A stretch of 64,000 bases of DNA from Adlercreutzia sp. ZJ304 (GTDB lineage: Bacteria > Actinomycetota > Coriobacteriia > Coriobacteriales > Eggerthellaceae). The notes below the pieces were generated by a model. The model saw nothing but the letters and a program-made list of their open reading frames with translations. It searched no databases and was not told where the DNA came from. The stretch's first letter is position 1. Every line of letters begins with the position of its first letter. Of the stretch, positions 38,156 through 47,573 are shown in pieces. Location: contig NZ_JAAKEG010000005.1 of assembly GCF_011039075.1 (NCBI RefSeq), positions 62,001 through 126,000 of the forward strand. The letters are read 5' to 3'. Both the position numbers and the translations under genes were made by a program.

Positions 38156-38491
38156 TTAAACACCTGCAACTACAAGTTTCATAGGCTTAATCGCATCTAT
38201 TTCGCTACGATATTGAATCATTGATTCCCACAAATCTAACTTTTGTTGCATTTCCATCCAGACAGCCGCATCCATGCCAAAAAGATTCTGCAATCGAAGA
38301 GCCATATTTGGACTTATTGCACGCCGCTCATGCACAAGCTCGTTTACGGTTTGCCTAGAAACTCCAAGCCTGTTAGCCAATTCGGCCACACTTAGACCGT
38401 ACTCAGACATAAACTCTTCGCGCAACATTTCTCCGGGATGCGTAGGGCGCCGCTTCATATATTTCATATCGTCACGCCTTGCGTAGCTCAT
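38156..38491 (-). CDS. higA: HigA-family antitoxin (XRE helix-turn-helix)
   Basis: A 111-residue antitoxin with the HigA opening RRPTHPGEMLREEFM and a helix-turn-helix (SVAELANRLGVSRQTVNELVHERRAIS). The start is set at the ATG at 38491, behind AGGGG; a longer frame overlaps the toxin gene. It neutralises HigB and should repress the shared promoter. The gene order is toxin first, as is usual for HigBA. Confidence 0.92.
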   Translation of the reverse strand: MSYARRDDMKYMKRRPTHPGEMLREEFMSEYGLSVAELANRLGVSRQTVNELVHERRAISPNMALRLQNLFGMDAAVWMEMQQKLDLWESMIQYRSEIDAIKPMKLVVAGV

Positions 38492-38502
38492 AATTACCCC
38501 TA

Positions 38503-38784
38503 TCAATGATAATCGCAAATTTCAACGTCTAATGCATTGCCGTCTTCAAATCGAAAGCAAATTCGCCACTGCATGTTTAAGCTTATAGAATATTGACCCT
38601 CTCTATTGCCACGCAGTTTGTGTAGGCGATTACTTGGCGGAAGCTCAAGTGCCTCAACCGTGCTAGAAGCATCAATCTGATCTAACTTACGCAACGCTTT
38701 CGCTTGAATGTCCAAGCTGATCTTTTTCGATTTCCCAGTTTCATAGAACTTTCTAGTTTCTTTGTCGGCAAATGTTTTAATCAA
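38503..38784 (-). CDS. higB: HigB-family toxin (RelE superfamily mRNA interferase)
   Basis: A 93-residue toxin: IKTFADKETRKFYETGK at the start, then RLHKLRGNREGQYSISLNMQWRICFRF with the basic and aromatic residues of the RelE/HigB fold. It cleaves mRNA in ribosomes. It is translated just before higA. The promoter carries a dyad over the -10 box. Confidence 0.92.
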   Translation of the reverse strand: MIKTFADKETRKFYETGKSKKISLDIQAKALRKLDQIDASSTVEALELPPSNRLHKLRGNREGQYSISLNMQWRICFRFEDGNALDVEICDYH

Positions 38785-38800
38785 TCGCGCTCCTTTATTG

Positions 38801-38834
38801 GAACAATTGTAACGCGAAACGTGACTAATTACAA
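38801..38834 (-). promoter_or_regulatory. higBA promoter with overlapping dyad
   Basis: On the minus strand TTGTAA (38834-38829) and TACAAT (38811-38806) are spaced by 17 bp, a good sigma-70-type promoter. The palindrome ACAATTGT (38803-38810) overlaps the -10 box and is a likely HigA operator. Confidence 0.65.
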
Positions 38835-38913
38835 ATTGCTATCCATTTTGATTTAGCTCACGCAGACTGGAAGTCCTACGAGTTAATGAACAGCCATATA
38901 AAAGAAACGCTTT

Positions 38914-38944
38914 AAAATTGCCCCTAATTTGTAGGGGCAATTTT
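38914..38944 (-). terminator. Intrinsic terminator embedded in the 3-prime end of rel
   Basis: AAAATTGCCCC (38914-38924) pairs with GGGGCAATTTT (38934-38944), extended by one A-T pair, around a short loop. The rel stop codon (38926-38924) and its last seven codons lie within this hairpin. T-runs flank both sides, so it may serve both directions. Confidence 0.85.
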
Positions 38945-41206
38945 TTGACCGGGCATCATGCGGCGAGCATCAAAAACACCTTCAACCGCAGCAAGTTCAC
39001 GAATCGCTAAATCGATCATAGACAAATCGCCCACTTGAAATAAAAAGCGCATTTCAACCAAGCCGTCCCGATGTGTATTCGTCGTACATGAGATAACGTT
39101 CGCGCCTACATCCGACAAAACGCGCGTTACGTCCAAAAGCAAATTCATGCGATCTAGCGCTTCAACGTATATTTCCACCTTAAACGTTGATTCGCGCGGA
39201 GCATCGCCTGCCCACGATACATCAATTATTCGCTCGGGATTGCGGCGCAAATCTTGCGCATTCGGGCAATCTGCCCTGTGTACGCTAACCCCACGCCCGC
39301 GAGTAACAAAACCGATTATTTCATCACCCGGCACCGGATTACAACAACGCGACAAGCGCACCAATACATCGTCTATCCCCTTCACCACAACACCGTGGCT
39401 GGAATGCGCCTCGTGTTTCTTGGGGCGCTTCACGCTGGTTATCATGGGTGCCATAACACCGGTAGAGCCAGCCCCAACACCGGGTGCGGGTGTCTTAGCG
39501 GCTTCATTTGCGCTATCGACCAGTATTTTCAACAGACGATTCGCCACATGCTGCGCGCTTTCTTTGCCGCGCGCAAGTTGGACAAACATATCGTCGGCAT
39601 CGTTGAAGCCCATAGCCTCAGCCACGCTCTTTAGCGCTTTCACGCTGCGCGCGCTGGAAAGCCCTAAACCGTGCTTGCGCATTTCGCGCATAAGCATGTC
39701 ATGACCTTCCTGCCTATCGCTTGAACGTGTCTGCTTGCTGAAATAGCCGCGTATTTTGTTGCGAGCCGAAGGTGTTGCCACCATGCCCAGCCAATCGCGT
39801 GAAGGACTTGCATTTTTCGATGTTAGCACCTCTACGCGGTCGCCTACTTTCAACTTGTACGACAGCGGCACTATTTGCCCATTCACTTTAGCGCCTACAC
39901 AATGATTGCCCACTTCGGTATGCACCGAATACGCAAAATCAATTGGCGTGGCACCGGCACGTAGCGTCTTTACATCGCCGTTTGGCGTGAACACATACAC
40001 ATCGGCATTATCGAGATCCATCTTCAGGTTCTTGAGAAATTCGCGCGAATCGTCCGCTTCATCCGACCAGTCAATCATTTCGCGCAGCCAAGCCAACTGC
40101 GAATCAAGTTCGTCACGACTTACGCGACCGCCGCCTTCCTTATAGCGCCAGTGAGCCGCCACGCCATATTCGCTTGCACGATGCATCTCTTCGGTGCGAA
40201 TTTGCACTTCCAACGGACGACCCGTAGGTCCCATAACTGTAGTATGCAAACTTTGGTACATATTGTATTTCGGCATTGCAATGTAGTCTTTAAAGCGCCC
40301 GGGCATCGGGTGCCATAGCGTGTGCACAGCGCCAAGCGCCGAATAGCAATCTTTCACCGACTGGACAATTATGCGCACCGCAATAAGGTCGTAAATCTCA
40401 GAGAAACCTTTGCCCTTTTTCGACATTTTCTGATAAATGGAATACAGGTGTTTCGGGCGCCCCATTATGCGCGCCTCTATGCCCACTTTGTCCATTTCCT
40501 CATGCAAAATATCAACAACGTTGTTCAGGTATTCCTCGCGCTCGGTACGCGTGTCAGTTACCATGCGGCTTACCTGTTTATACTTGTTCGGCTCTAGATA
40601 GAAAAACGATAAGTCTTCAAGTTCCCACTTCACCGAATTTATGCCCAAACGATGCGCAATTGGCGCATATATCTCAAGTGTTTCGCGGCTTTTGAATATG
40701 CGGCGATCTTCGCGAAGACTGCTTAGCGTGCGCATATTGTGAAGCCGGTCAGCCAGCTTAATAACAATAACGCGAATGTCTTTACCCATAGCTACAAGCA
40801 TCTTGCGAATAGTAGCCGCCTGTTCGTCGGACAAAGAACCTACCTCGATACGCGTTATTTTTGTAACTCCCTCTACCAGCTGACGCACATCTGGACCAAA
40901 TTCCCGCTCTACGTCTTCAGCAGTTACCGAGGTGTCTTCTACCGTATCGTGCAAAATGGCTGCACACAAAGTTTCGGTGTCCATGCGTAAATCCGCCAGA
41001 ATTTTTGCCACTTCTAGCGGATGGTTTATGAATGGCTCACCCGATTTGCGCAACTGTCCGTTATGGGCTTCACGCGCAAAGCGGAATGCACGCAAAAGAG
41101 TAGCCTGCTCATCGGCGCTCATGTATTCGCTAGTTAAGTTTTCAAGTTCGGCGAATACTTCTTCAGGAGTAAGCATCTTAGTTGTTTGCTCTGTCAATGT
41201 TGCCAT
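38924..41206 (-). CDS. rel: Bifunctional (p)ppGpp synthetase/hydrolase, RelA/SpoT family
   Basis: A 760-residue long RSH enzyme. The N-terminal HD hydrolase domain has HDTVEDT near residue 88 and is intact. The synthetase domain contains YQSLHTTVMGP. The regulatory half has a TGS domain (VYVFTPNGDVKTLRAGATPIDFAY near 405-428), a zinc-finger-like CCNPVPGDEI and a C-terminal ACT domain. It makes and breaks the alarmone (p)ppGpp. The start is set at the ATG at 41206 behind GAAGGA; a GTG at 41221 would overlap recJ. It is read from the recJ-recQ transcript. Confidence 0.96.
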   Translation of the reverse strand: MATLTEQTTKMLTPEEVFAELENLTSEYMSADEQATLLRAFRFAREAHNGQLRKSGEPFINHPLEVAKILADLRMDTETLCAAILHDTVEDTSVTAEDVEREFGPDVRQLVEGVTKITRIEVGSLSDEQAATIRKMLVAMGKDIRVIVIKLADRLHNMRTLSSLREDRRIFKSRETLEIYAPIAHRLGINSVKWELEDLSFFYLEPNKYKQVSRMVTDTRTEREEYLNNVVDILHEEMDKVGIEARIMGRPKHLYSIYQKMSKKGKGFSEIYDLIAVRIIVQSVKDCYSALGAVHTLWHPMPGRFKDYIAMPKYNMYQSLHTTVMGPTGRPLEVQIRTEEMHRASEYGVAAHWRYKEGGGRVSRDELDSQLAWLREMIDWSDEADDSREFLKNLKMDLDNADVYVFTPNGDVKTLRAGATPIDFAYSVHTEVGNHCVGAKVNGQIVPLSYKLKVGDRVEVLTSKNASPSRDWLGMVATPSARNKIRGYFSKQTRSSDRQEGHDMLMREMRKHGLGLSSARSVKALKSVAEAMGFNDADDMFVQLARGKESAQHVANRLLKILVDSANEAAKTPAPGVGAGSTGVMAPMITSVKRPKKHEAHSSHGVVVKGIDDVLVRLSRCCNPVPGDEIIGFVTRGRGVSVHRADCPNAQDLRRNPERIIDVSWAGDAPRESTFKVEIYVEALDRMNLLLDVTRVLSDVGANVISCTTNTHRDGLVEMRFLFQVGDLSMIDLAIRELAAVEGVFDARRMMPGQKIAPTN

Positions 41207-41207
41207 A

Positions 41208-44200
41208 CTAGCGTCCTTCACGCTTCATATCAGGTGTTATGGGGTGCGTAACCCGCACGGATAGATGATCTAAATCGCTACGCATAGCCCACTTGCGAAA
41301 TGCGCGGAAAATACTCAGTTCATCCAACCCTTCACGATAGCGCACCGAATCGGTTAATTCACATTTGGGCGCACCAATATTAACGCGTATTTTGTGCTGC
41401 GTCACCCCGTTATTGTATGTTTCCTGAGTCTCAATAAGCCCCAGCTCGCGAAATACAGATATGCCACATGCAGCAGCGGTAGGCGAAACTATACATATAT
41501 TATTGCTGGCTTCCCTAGCCAAATCTTCAAAACTAATGCAAAGAAAACCGTCGGTTGCTTGCTTTTGCAGCGCGCATAAACAGCGATAAACTTGCGCCAT
41601 AACATCGCGATTAGGAGTAAGGTCTGCCAAAATGCTCTCGTTTATTGACACATCGGCGCTGCCGTACAGAAGATGAATCCACGCATCTTTTCCATCACGC
41701 CCCGCACGACCTGCCATCTGATTAAATTCAACCTCGTTAAAAGGCATATGATATAAAACCACATTTCGAATATCGGGAATATCGATACCCTCGCCAAACG
41801 CCGACGTAGCAACAAGCACCTGCACCGCGCCCGCGCGGAATAAATCTTCTATGCGCTTGCGTTCAGCACGCGTTAAGCCCGCATTGTAGAAACCTATCAT
41901 GGGTGCCAGCTGCGGAACACGACGACGCAGCCTGCGCGCCACGCCCACCGACTGTTCGCGTGAATTTACATATATGACAGTTTTGTCGCCAGCAGCAACT
42001 AAATATGCCAGATAATCGTCGCGATTACGTATGTTACGCTGGTCGTTCACATGTAGGTTATCGCGCGCACAATCGTCTACCACGCTGCCATCTACAGGAA
42101 TGCTGTCGCTTATATCTTCTGCCACTTCAGCGGGTGCTGTAGCAGTTACTGCAAGCACGACCGGACCGCCCAAACGACTTACAACGCTACCCAGTTGCGT
42201 ATACGCCATGCGCTGCCCAGCTTTAGCCATTCCAATATGGTGCGCCTCGTCTACAACCATAAAACCAATGCGCCCACTTGCAGCTAATCTGTCGGCATGA
42301 AAACTTAGATATTCAGGCGTTGTAAGAACTATGTCTATACCGCCATCGGTCAATCCTGCGTAGACCGCTTCGCGCTCACTCTGGGAACATTCGCCATTTA
42401 GCACAGCACAATTTAGCCCAAAACTACTGAATTGTTGAGCCATATGAAAAGCTTGATCAGCCATAAGCGCGCGAAGCGGATACACAAACAAGCTGGCTTT
42501 ATGACACACTAATGCCTGCATAGCGGCATACACTTGGAAAATTAGCGATTTGCCGCGCCCTGTAGCCATAACGCCAAGCGTAGACTTGCCCTCTGTTAAG
42601 CGATCGAGGATTTGTCGTTGTGCCGGGTGAAGCGTTCTCTTGCCAATAATGGCTTCAATTATTTGCGCCTCTAGTGCTTTCGGATCGCGTTTTCCGAGTT
42701 CCTCCCAAGCGGCGCGCTTGCTTACTACCTTCCAAGTGCGCTGTTCTGAATTCGCAGAAGGTGCGGCTGCGCATGTTAAAGCCGCACTTATAAGTTTGCT
42801 TTCTTGCCCAAATAGCTTCTCGAACAATTCGGGCACGGAAGGATCTATACACGCGCATAAAGCGCCGCACACATGCGCTGGAGCCAGTGTGTCTAGCATA
42901 GCTTTTACGCTGCGCCGCCCACGCCATTCGTCAATTTGTACGCTGAACGCAGCATCAACTACAGAATCGTTATGCAGCAAATCTTGGATATTTTCGCAAT
43001 GGAACAAAATTGCGCCTATGCTAGTTCGCCCATTCGTAAGGTTGCACGAAAAATGATTTTTGTCGGCACCTACAGCGCGACAATTCTCAAGCGTTACGTT
43101 GCGCGCCAAAAAATGTGGTACAGGATTTTCTTGCCCGAATGGCGCGAGTGCATCCATCATCTGCACCGATTGCAACGTAAGTTCATCTAGGCTAACGATT
43201 GCATCCACTTCCGTTATGGGTTTGAATTCGCTTTCGGGCAGCATCTGCATATATTCCTGCAAGCGCCGCGTAAATTCCGGAAGGTTTTTTGCGGGAAGAG
43301 TAACACCAACCGCTGCTTCATGTCCACCAAAGCGCGTTAGTAAATCTTCCACGTTTTCTATGGCAGCAAACAGATTCACATTGCCCACTGAGCGCCCACT
43401 TCCGCGCGCTTCATCACCATCTATGGTGAACAATATAGCCGGCACGCCATACATTCCAACCAGCCGACTAGCCACTATGCCTTTTACGCCCTCGTGCCAG
43501 CCTGCGCCAGCAACCACCAATATGCGCTGACCGGCATAAATTTCGCTAGCTTGCGCTTTTGCCACTTCAGAAAGCTGCGCCTCTATTGCACGGCGTTCGT
43601 CATTTACCTGTTCTAATCGTTGCGCCAATTCGAAAGCTTCAGGATAAGAGTCGCACATTAGCAAATCTAGTGCCAGTTGCGCATCTCCCATACGACCAGC
43701 CGCATTCAGGCGCGGCACCAATGTAAAACTAAGCGATGTAGAAGTTATGGGCTTTCCGCTAGAACCGCTAGCTTCAATTAGCGCGGCAATGCACGGGCGC
43801 ACTTCATTATTCATATGTGCAAGCCCATCAGCTACAAGCGCGCGATTCTCATCACGCATCGGCATAAGATCGGCTACGGTACCAAGAGCCGCAAAATCGG
43901 TATAACTGCGCCAAAGATACGGAAAACCGCGGCGGCTGCCCAGCATTTGCACAAGCTTCAGAGCAACTCCGACACCGGCTAAAATGTTGCTTGGGCAACC
44001 ATCTACTGTTTTCGGATCGCATACAGGGATTCCCACAGGAACACTAGAGCCCGCTTCGTGGTGATCGGTTACGGCAACAGAAACGCCATCGGCAATTATT
44101 GCCGCCACTTCTTTAGCGCAAGCTATGCCGCAATCTACCGTGACTATAAGATCGGGTTGTAGCTGCTTCATGCGTTCATACGCTGCAAGCGATAACCCAT

Positions 44201-44561
44201 AGCCTTCTTCGAAACGCTTTGGAATGAACGGGGTTGCCTTTCCGCCCAACGCCCGTATGCCACGAGTAAGCACTGTAGTAGCCGATATGCCATCTAAGTC
44301 GAAGTCGCCAAATACTACTATATGCTTATGCGCATCTATTGCCTGTTCAACCGAATTGGCGACATCTGCCATGCCGGGAAGATCGTAGGGGTTAAGCCAA
44401 TCGCGCTCTAGCGATGGCGACATAAAGCTGCGCGCCGCAAACGGCGTATCAAAACCGCGCGCCACAAGTGTAGCGGCGAGAAAATGCGGCATATTCAATT
44501 CGCGCTGCAAGCACGCCACAGCATCAGGCGCTGCGGCGCTTACTTTGAATTGAGTTGACAT
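41208..44561 (-). CDS. Fusion: RecJ exonuclease plus RecQ-like DNA helicase
   Basis: A 1117-residue protein. Residues 1-560 are a DHH-family RecJ single-strand exonuclease: VFGDFDLDGISATTVL (near 81-96), VTVDCG, VTDHHEAG and the C-terminal DHHA1 region GRSVGNVNLFAAIE and RFGGHEAAVGVTL. Residues about 640-1010 form a RecQ-like superfamily 2 helicase: Walker A MATGRGKS, DEAH in VVDEAHHIG, TATAP, and motif VI QMAGRAGRDG. RecJ and RecQ act together in end resection, so the fusion is functionally sensible. A C-terminal tail of about 100 residues is unassigned. rel follows immediately. Confidence 0.93.
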   Translation of the reverse strand: MSTQFKVSAAAPDAVACLQRELNMPHFLAATLVARGFDTPFAARSFMSPSLERDWLNPYDLPGMADVANSVEQAIDAHKHIVVFGDFDLDGISATTVLTRGIRALGGKATPFIPKRFEEGYGLSLAAYERMKQLQPDLIVTVDCGIACAKEVAAIIADGVSVAVTDHHEAGSSVPVGIPVCDPKTVDGCPSNILAGVGVALKLVQMLGSRRGFPYLWRSYTDFAALGTVADLMPMRDENRALVADGLAHMNNEVRPCIAALIEASGSSGKPITSTSLSFTLVPRLNAAGRMGDAQLALDLLMCDSYPEAFELAQRLEQVNDERRAIEAQLSEVAKAQASEIYAGQRILVVAGAGWHEGVKGIVASRLVGMYGVPAILFTIDGDEARGSGRSVGNVNLFAAIENVEDLLTRFGGHEAAVGVTLPAKNLPEFTRRLQEYMQMLPESEFKPITEVDAIVSLDELTLQSVQMMDALAPFGQENPVPHFLARNVTLENCRAVGADKNHFSCNLTNGRTSIGAILFHCENIQDLLHNDSVVDAAFSVQIDEWRGRRSVKAMLDTLAPAHVCGALCACIDPSVPELFEKLFGQESKLISAALTCAAAPSANSEQRTWKVVSKRAAWEELGKRDPKALEAQIIEAIIGKRTLHPAQRQILDRLTEGKSTLGVMATGRGKSLIFQVYAAMQALVCHKASLFVYPLRALMADQAFHMAQQFSSFGLNCAVLNGECSQSEREAVYAGLTDGGIDIVLTTPEYLSFHADRLAASGRIGFMVVDEAHHIGMAKAGQRMAYTQLGSVVSRLGGPVVLAVTATAPAEVAEDISDSIPVDGSVVDDCARDNLHVNDQRNIRNRDDYLAYLVAAGDKTVIYVNSREQSVGVARRLRRRVPQLAPMIGFYNAGLTRAERKRIEDLFRAGAVQVLVATSAFGEGIDIPDIRNVVLYHMPFNEVEFNQMAGRAGRDGKDAWIHLLYGSADVSINESILADLTPNRDVMAQVYRCLCALQKQATDGFLCISFEDLAREASNNICIVSPTAAACGISVFRELGLIETQETYNNGVTQHKIRVNIGAPKCELTDSVRYREGLDELSIFRAFRKWAMRSDLDHLSVRVTHPITPDMKREGR

Positions 44562-44669
44562 TCATTACCTATCGTGCAAGTTTTTCTTGCATAAGATTGT
44601 CGCATATTCCGAGCGTAAATTTACACCACGTTAGCGCGGTCATTAAAAAAACTGATACTAAATATTTAA

Positions 44670-45347
44670 CTATCGGGAAATGGCAAGACGAATTGGCTGT
44701 GCCACTACTACAGCCGCAATTAACTTAATTGTATCTAGCAAAATAAACGGCGCTACGCACGCCGCAAATGCAGCTTCTGGACCAACACTTGCCACCAACA
44801 TAAATTGCGCCCAACCCGTAACGTATGAAACAAACGTGAAAATAATTCCCGCCACAAGCTGAAATATACACCCAAGTAAATTTGCGCGTATACGCTGCCA
44901 CGCACTAGGTCTTACTTGGTCTGCTTGCGCTTGTTCCATGCGTTTGGCGCAGTATTTATCCGCCACAGGCATTGTTATATACAAGAAAAGCGCAGCTAAT
45001 ATTACGCCCGGTAGATAGCCCAAAAGAAAGCCGCCTGTTGGTCCCATAATAACCCCAATGCCGCCCCGCATTCCCGAAAAGAGCGGCAACCCTACAGCGC
45101 CTAATACTAAATACCCCGCTATAGCGGCTATCGATTCGCTTGGACGCAATATGCAAACAATAAGCGGAATAGCAAACATTTGAAGTGTAAAAGGAATAGG
45201 ACCCATTGGAATTGTGACCCAAGCACATACAGCAATAATCGCAATTGACAACCCGACAACAGCCACCGATCTGGCGCGACTTGTCCCGGTAGACTTAGAA
45301 GACTCGGCAGACATTTCATCTAGTTTTTTATAGTCGGTCTGAGGCAT
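44670..45347 (-). CDS. bioY: Biotin transporter S-component BioY
   Basis: A 225-residue membrane protein with six hydrophobic segments. BioY motifs include PFTLQMFAIPLI and the GGIGVIMGPTGGFLLGYLPG stretch (near 95-115). It binds biotin and needs an ECF module for uptake; the fused EcfA gene at 6.9 kb is a candidate partner, though no EcfT is in the window. BirA lies next in the same direction, linking uptake with use. Confidence 0.94.
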   Translation of the reverse strand: MPQTDYKKLDEMSAESSKSTGTSRARSVAVVGLSIAIIAVCAWVTIPMGPIPFTLQMFAIPLIVCILRPSESIAAIAGYLVLGAVGLPLFSGMRGGIGVIMGPTGGFLLGYLPGVILAALFLYITMPVADKYCAKRMEQAQADQVRPSAWQRIRANLLGCIFQLVAGIIFTFVSYVTGWAQFMLVASVGPEAAFAACVAPFILLDTIKLIAAVVVAQPIRLAISR

Positions 45348-45480
45348 TCAAACACCCCCAACACTAAATCCTGCTCTACTTGAGCCCCGAGCAAACATTT
45401 GAAAAGTAATTAAGCATTTGAAAAAGCAATTATAAGTGAACTGGTAATAATTACAATATCTAAATTAGAAATCGCGGCAA

Positions 45481-46266
45481 TCAAAGTGCAATATGCGCTT
45501 CGCCTGATAAAACTTTTCGCTTGGCACCTTCCGCATCTCTGACAACAAGCGCGCCCGTAGAATCTATGCCACACACAATGCCTTCAGCAATTAGCGAACC
45601 GTCGGCACGCTGCACGCGAACCTCTCTGCCTGTTAAAGCTGAATTCGCATTATATTCTTCCAAGAACGTAGCGAATCCGGTTTGTATCCACTCGGTATAA
45701 CAATTGAGAAAATTTTGCAGAATGGTCCTGCATACTAAATCAATTGAAGGCGCATTAGAGCGCACTATATCTGATACATAAGCGGCTACATTTTTGCCAC
45801 CTACATCGTTTGATGAATGCGGTTTTTGCACATTCACACCAATACCTATACATATAGCGCCGCTATGCTGCTCGTTAGATATACCGCACATTTTCTGAAA
45901 AGCACCGCTGTTTTTGTCGGCTGACATGCAAAGCACAATATCGTTTGGCCACTTCACCAAAACGTTGTTGGTGCTGCTAAGTTCCGCCAGTCCAGCAATA
46001 GCACGACGCACAGCTATGCCCACCACTAAACTAAGTGTTGGAAGTTGCGCAGGCTCCACCGCAGGACGCAGCAATACCGACATGTAAAGACCACCCTCTG
46101 GGCTTTTCCATACTCTGCCCTGCCTGCCATAACCTGCAGCTTGCACACGCGCACAAACCACTTCACCTTCGGGCGCACCTTTATCAATGCTCTGCTTTAT
46201 AAGGTCGTTAGTAGACGACACTTCATCAAAGTAAGTTATACGGAAGAAGCTCAAGCTATCTTGCAC
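45481..46266 (-). CDS. birA: Biotin--[acetyl-CoA-carboxylase] ligase, class I
   Basis: A 261-residue biotin protein ligase. GYGRQGRVWKSPEGGLYMSV (residues near 48-67) is the biotinyl-AMP loop, followed by VKWPNDI. There is no N-terminal DNA-binding domain, so it cannot act as a repressor of biotin genes. It activates biotin and attaches it to carboxyl-carrier proteins. Its start overlaps the end of folP-folK by 16 bases. Confidence 0.94.
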   Translation of the reverse strand: MQDSLSFFRITYFDEVSSTNDLIKQSIDKGAPEGEVVCARVQAAGYGRQGRVWKSPEGGLYMSVLLRPAVEPAQLPTLSLVVGIAVRRAIAGLAELSSTNNVLVKWPNDIVLCMSADKNSGAFQKMCGISNEQHSGAICIGIGVNVQKPHSSNDVGGKNVAAYVSDIVRSNAPSIDLVCRTILQNFLNCYTEWIQTGFATFLEEYNANSALTGREVRVQRADGSLIAEGIVCGIDSTGALVVRDAEGAKRKVLSGEAHIAL

Positions 46267-47573
46267 GCCCGACCCAATCTATCCTGTTCGGGAATTTCCT
46301 CTAATGCCACGCCATTAGCTAACACATGCCCGGGAAGCATTTCGGACACGGGCTTTACCACAAAATCGCGCTCGGTTGCACGCGGATGAGGAAGCGTAAG
46401 ATCGTCTGTAGAATAGTTGTACATCTGATAATCAACAATATCTATATCTATGGTTCGGGGACCATTTTCGCGTTCGCGCACGCGACCCAAACTATTTTCT
46501 ACAGAATGTAAGTAATCAAGGAGCTCTTTAGGTGCTATGCCTGAACGCAGCAAAATTGCTGTATTTACAAACTTATCTTGATTTTCATAATATGCCGGTT
46601 CGCTTTCGTAAAACGAAGCCATGTCTATTATCTGCGAATCGGGAAGTTGGCATAGCTGCCCAACTGCATAGTTAATTTGCGCAATTTTAGCTTCCTGCTC
46701 TTCACCAGATTCTGCCACAAGAGCCACATTCGACCCAAGCGACAGCACCACATAAGGTCGCAATTGCGAAAGCGCTGCAGCTGTTTCGGCAACATTATGG
46801 GTGCGCACCACACTGGCACCCAATTCGCAAGCCATAAGCGCCTCTACCGCCGATGCCGTATCGCGCGCTTTAGGATCGGGGTCATCTATGTGATAAGCAT
46901 AAGCAATGTAGCTTTTGCGCGATGGAGCAGCCATAACCGGATACCCAAGTCGAACAAACTCGTGAATGTTGCGCATTAGTTCTATTGTCTGCTTTGCGGT
47001 CTTTCCAAACCCCGGGCCCGGATCTATGCAAATGCGTTCATGCGCAATTCCCAAATTTTCAAGCTGTGCGGTGCGCTGGCGCAGCCAATCGCGAACTTCT
47101 GCAACCACATCGGTGTACTCCGTGTTGCTTTGCATAGTTTCGGGGGTGCCGCGCATGTGCATAACGACTAACCCCGCTTCGCAAGAAAGCGCAACTTCTT
47201 GCATAGCAGGATCGGTAAAACCAGATACATCATTTATGATGCTAGCACCCGCCTCTACAGCAAGCCGCGCCACGTCAGCATGACGAGTGTCCACTGAAAC
47301 ACACATGCCTTCCGCACATAACTGCTCCACCACAGAACCTATGCGTTGCCATTCTTCATCTGCGGAAACCTCAGATGCGCCGGGGCGCGTAGATTCGCCA
47401 CCCACATCTATTATGGAAGCACCCGCTTCTATTAATTCCTTCGCATGCGCTACAGCGTCGTCTGGGCAAATGAAATTACCCCCGTCCGAAAAAGAATCGG
47501 GCGTAACGTTGAGCACGCCCATGATTATGGGCGTGCTGATGTTAAATTCAAATTCTCTGCAATGCCAGCGCAT
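46251..47573 (-). CDS. folP-folK: Fused dihydropteroate synthase-HPPK (FolP-FolK)
   Basis: A 440-residue fusion. The N-terminal DHPS half has MGVLNVTPDSFSDGG (18-32), GGESTRPGA and PGPGFGKTAKQ. From about residue 278 the HPPK half follows: VLSLGSNV, then SFYESEPAYYENQDKFVNTAI, RVRERENGPRTIDIDI and LPHPRATERDFV. It catalyses two consecutive folate steps. The start abuts the ftsH stop, and it overlaps birA, so the whole run is a single operon. Confidence 0.95.
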   Translation of the reverse strand: MRWHCREFEFNISTPIIMGVLNVTPDSFSDGGNFICPDDAVAHAKELIEAGASIIDVGGESTRPGASEVSADEEWQRIGSVVEQLCAEGMCVSVDTRHADVARLAVEAGASIINDVSGFTDPAMQEVALSCEAGLVVMHMRGTPETMQSNTEYTDVVAEVRDWLRQRTAQLENLGIAHERICIDPGPGFGKTAKQTIELMRNIHEFVRLGYPVMAAPSRKSYIAYAYHIDDPDPKARDTASAVEALMACELGASVVRTHNVAETAAALSQLRPYVVLSLGSNVALVAESGEEQEAKIAQINYAVGQLCQLPDSQIIDMASFYESEPAYYENQDKFVNTAILLRSGIAPKELLDYLHSVENSLGRVRERENGPRTIDIDIVDYQMYNYSTDDLTLPHPRATERDFVVKPVSEMLPGHVLANGVALEEIPEQDRLGRACKIA

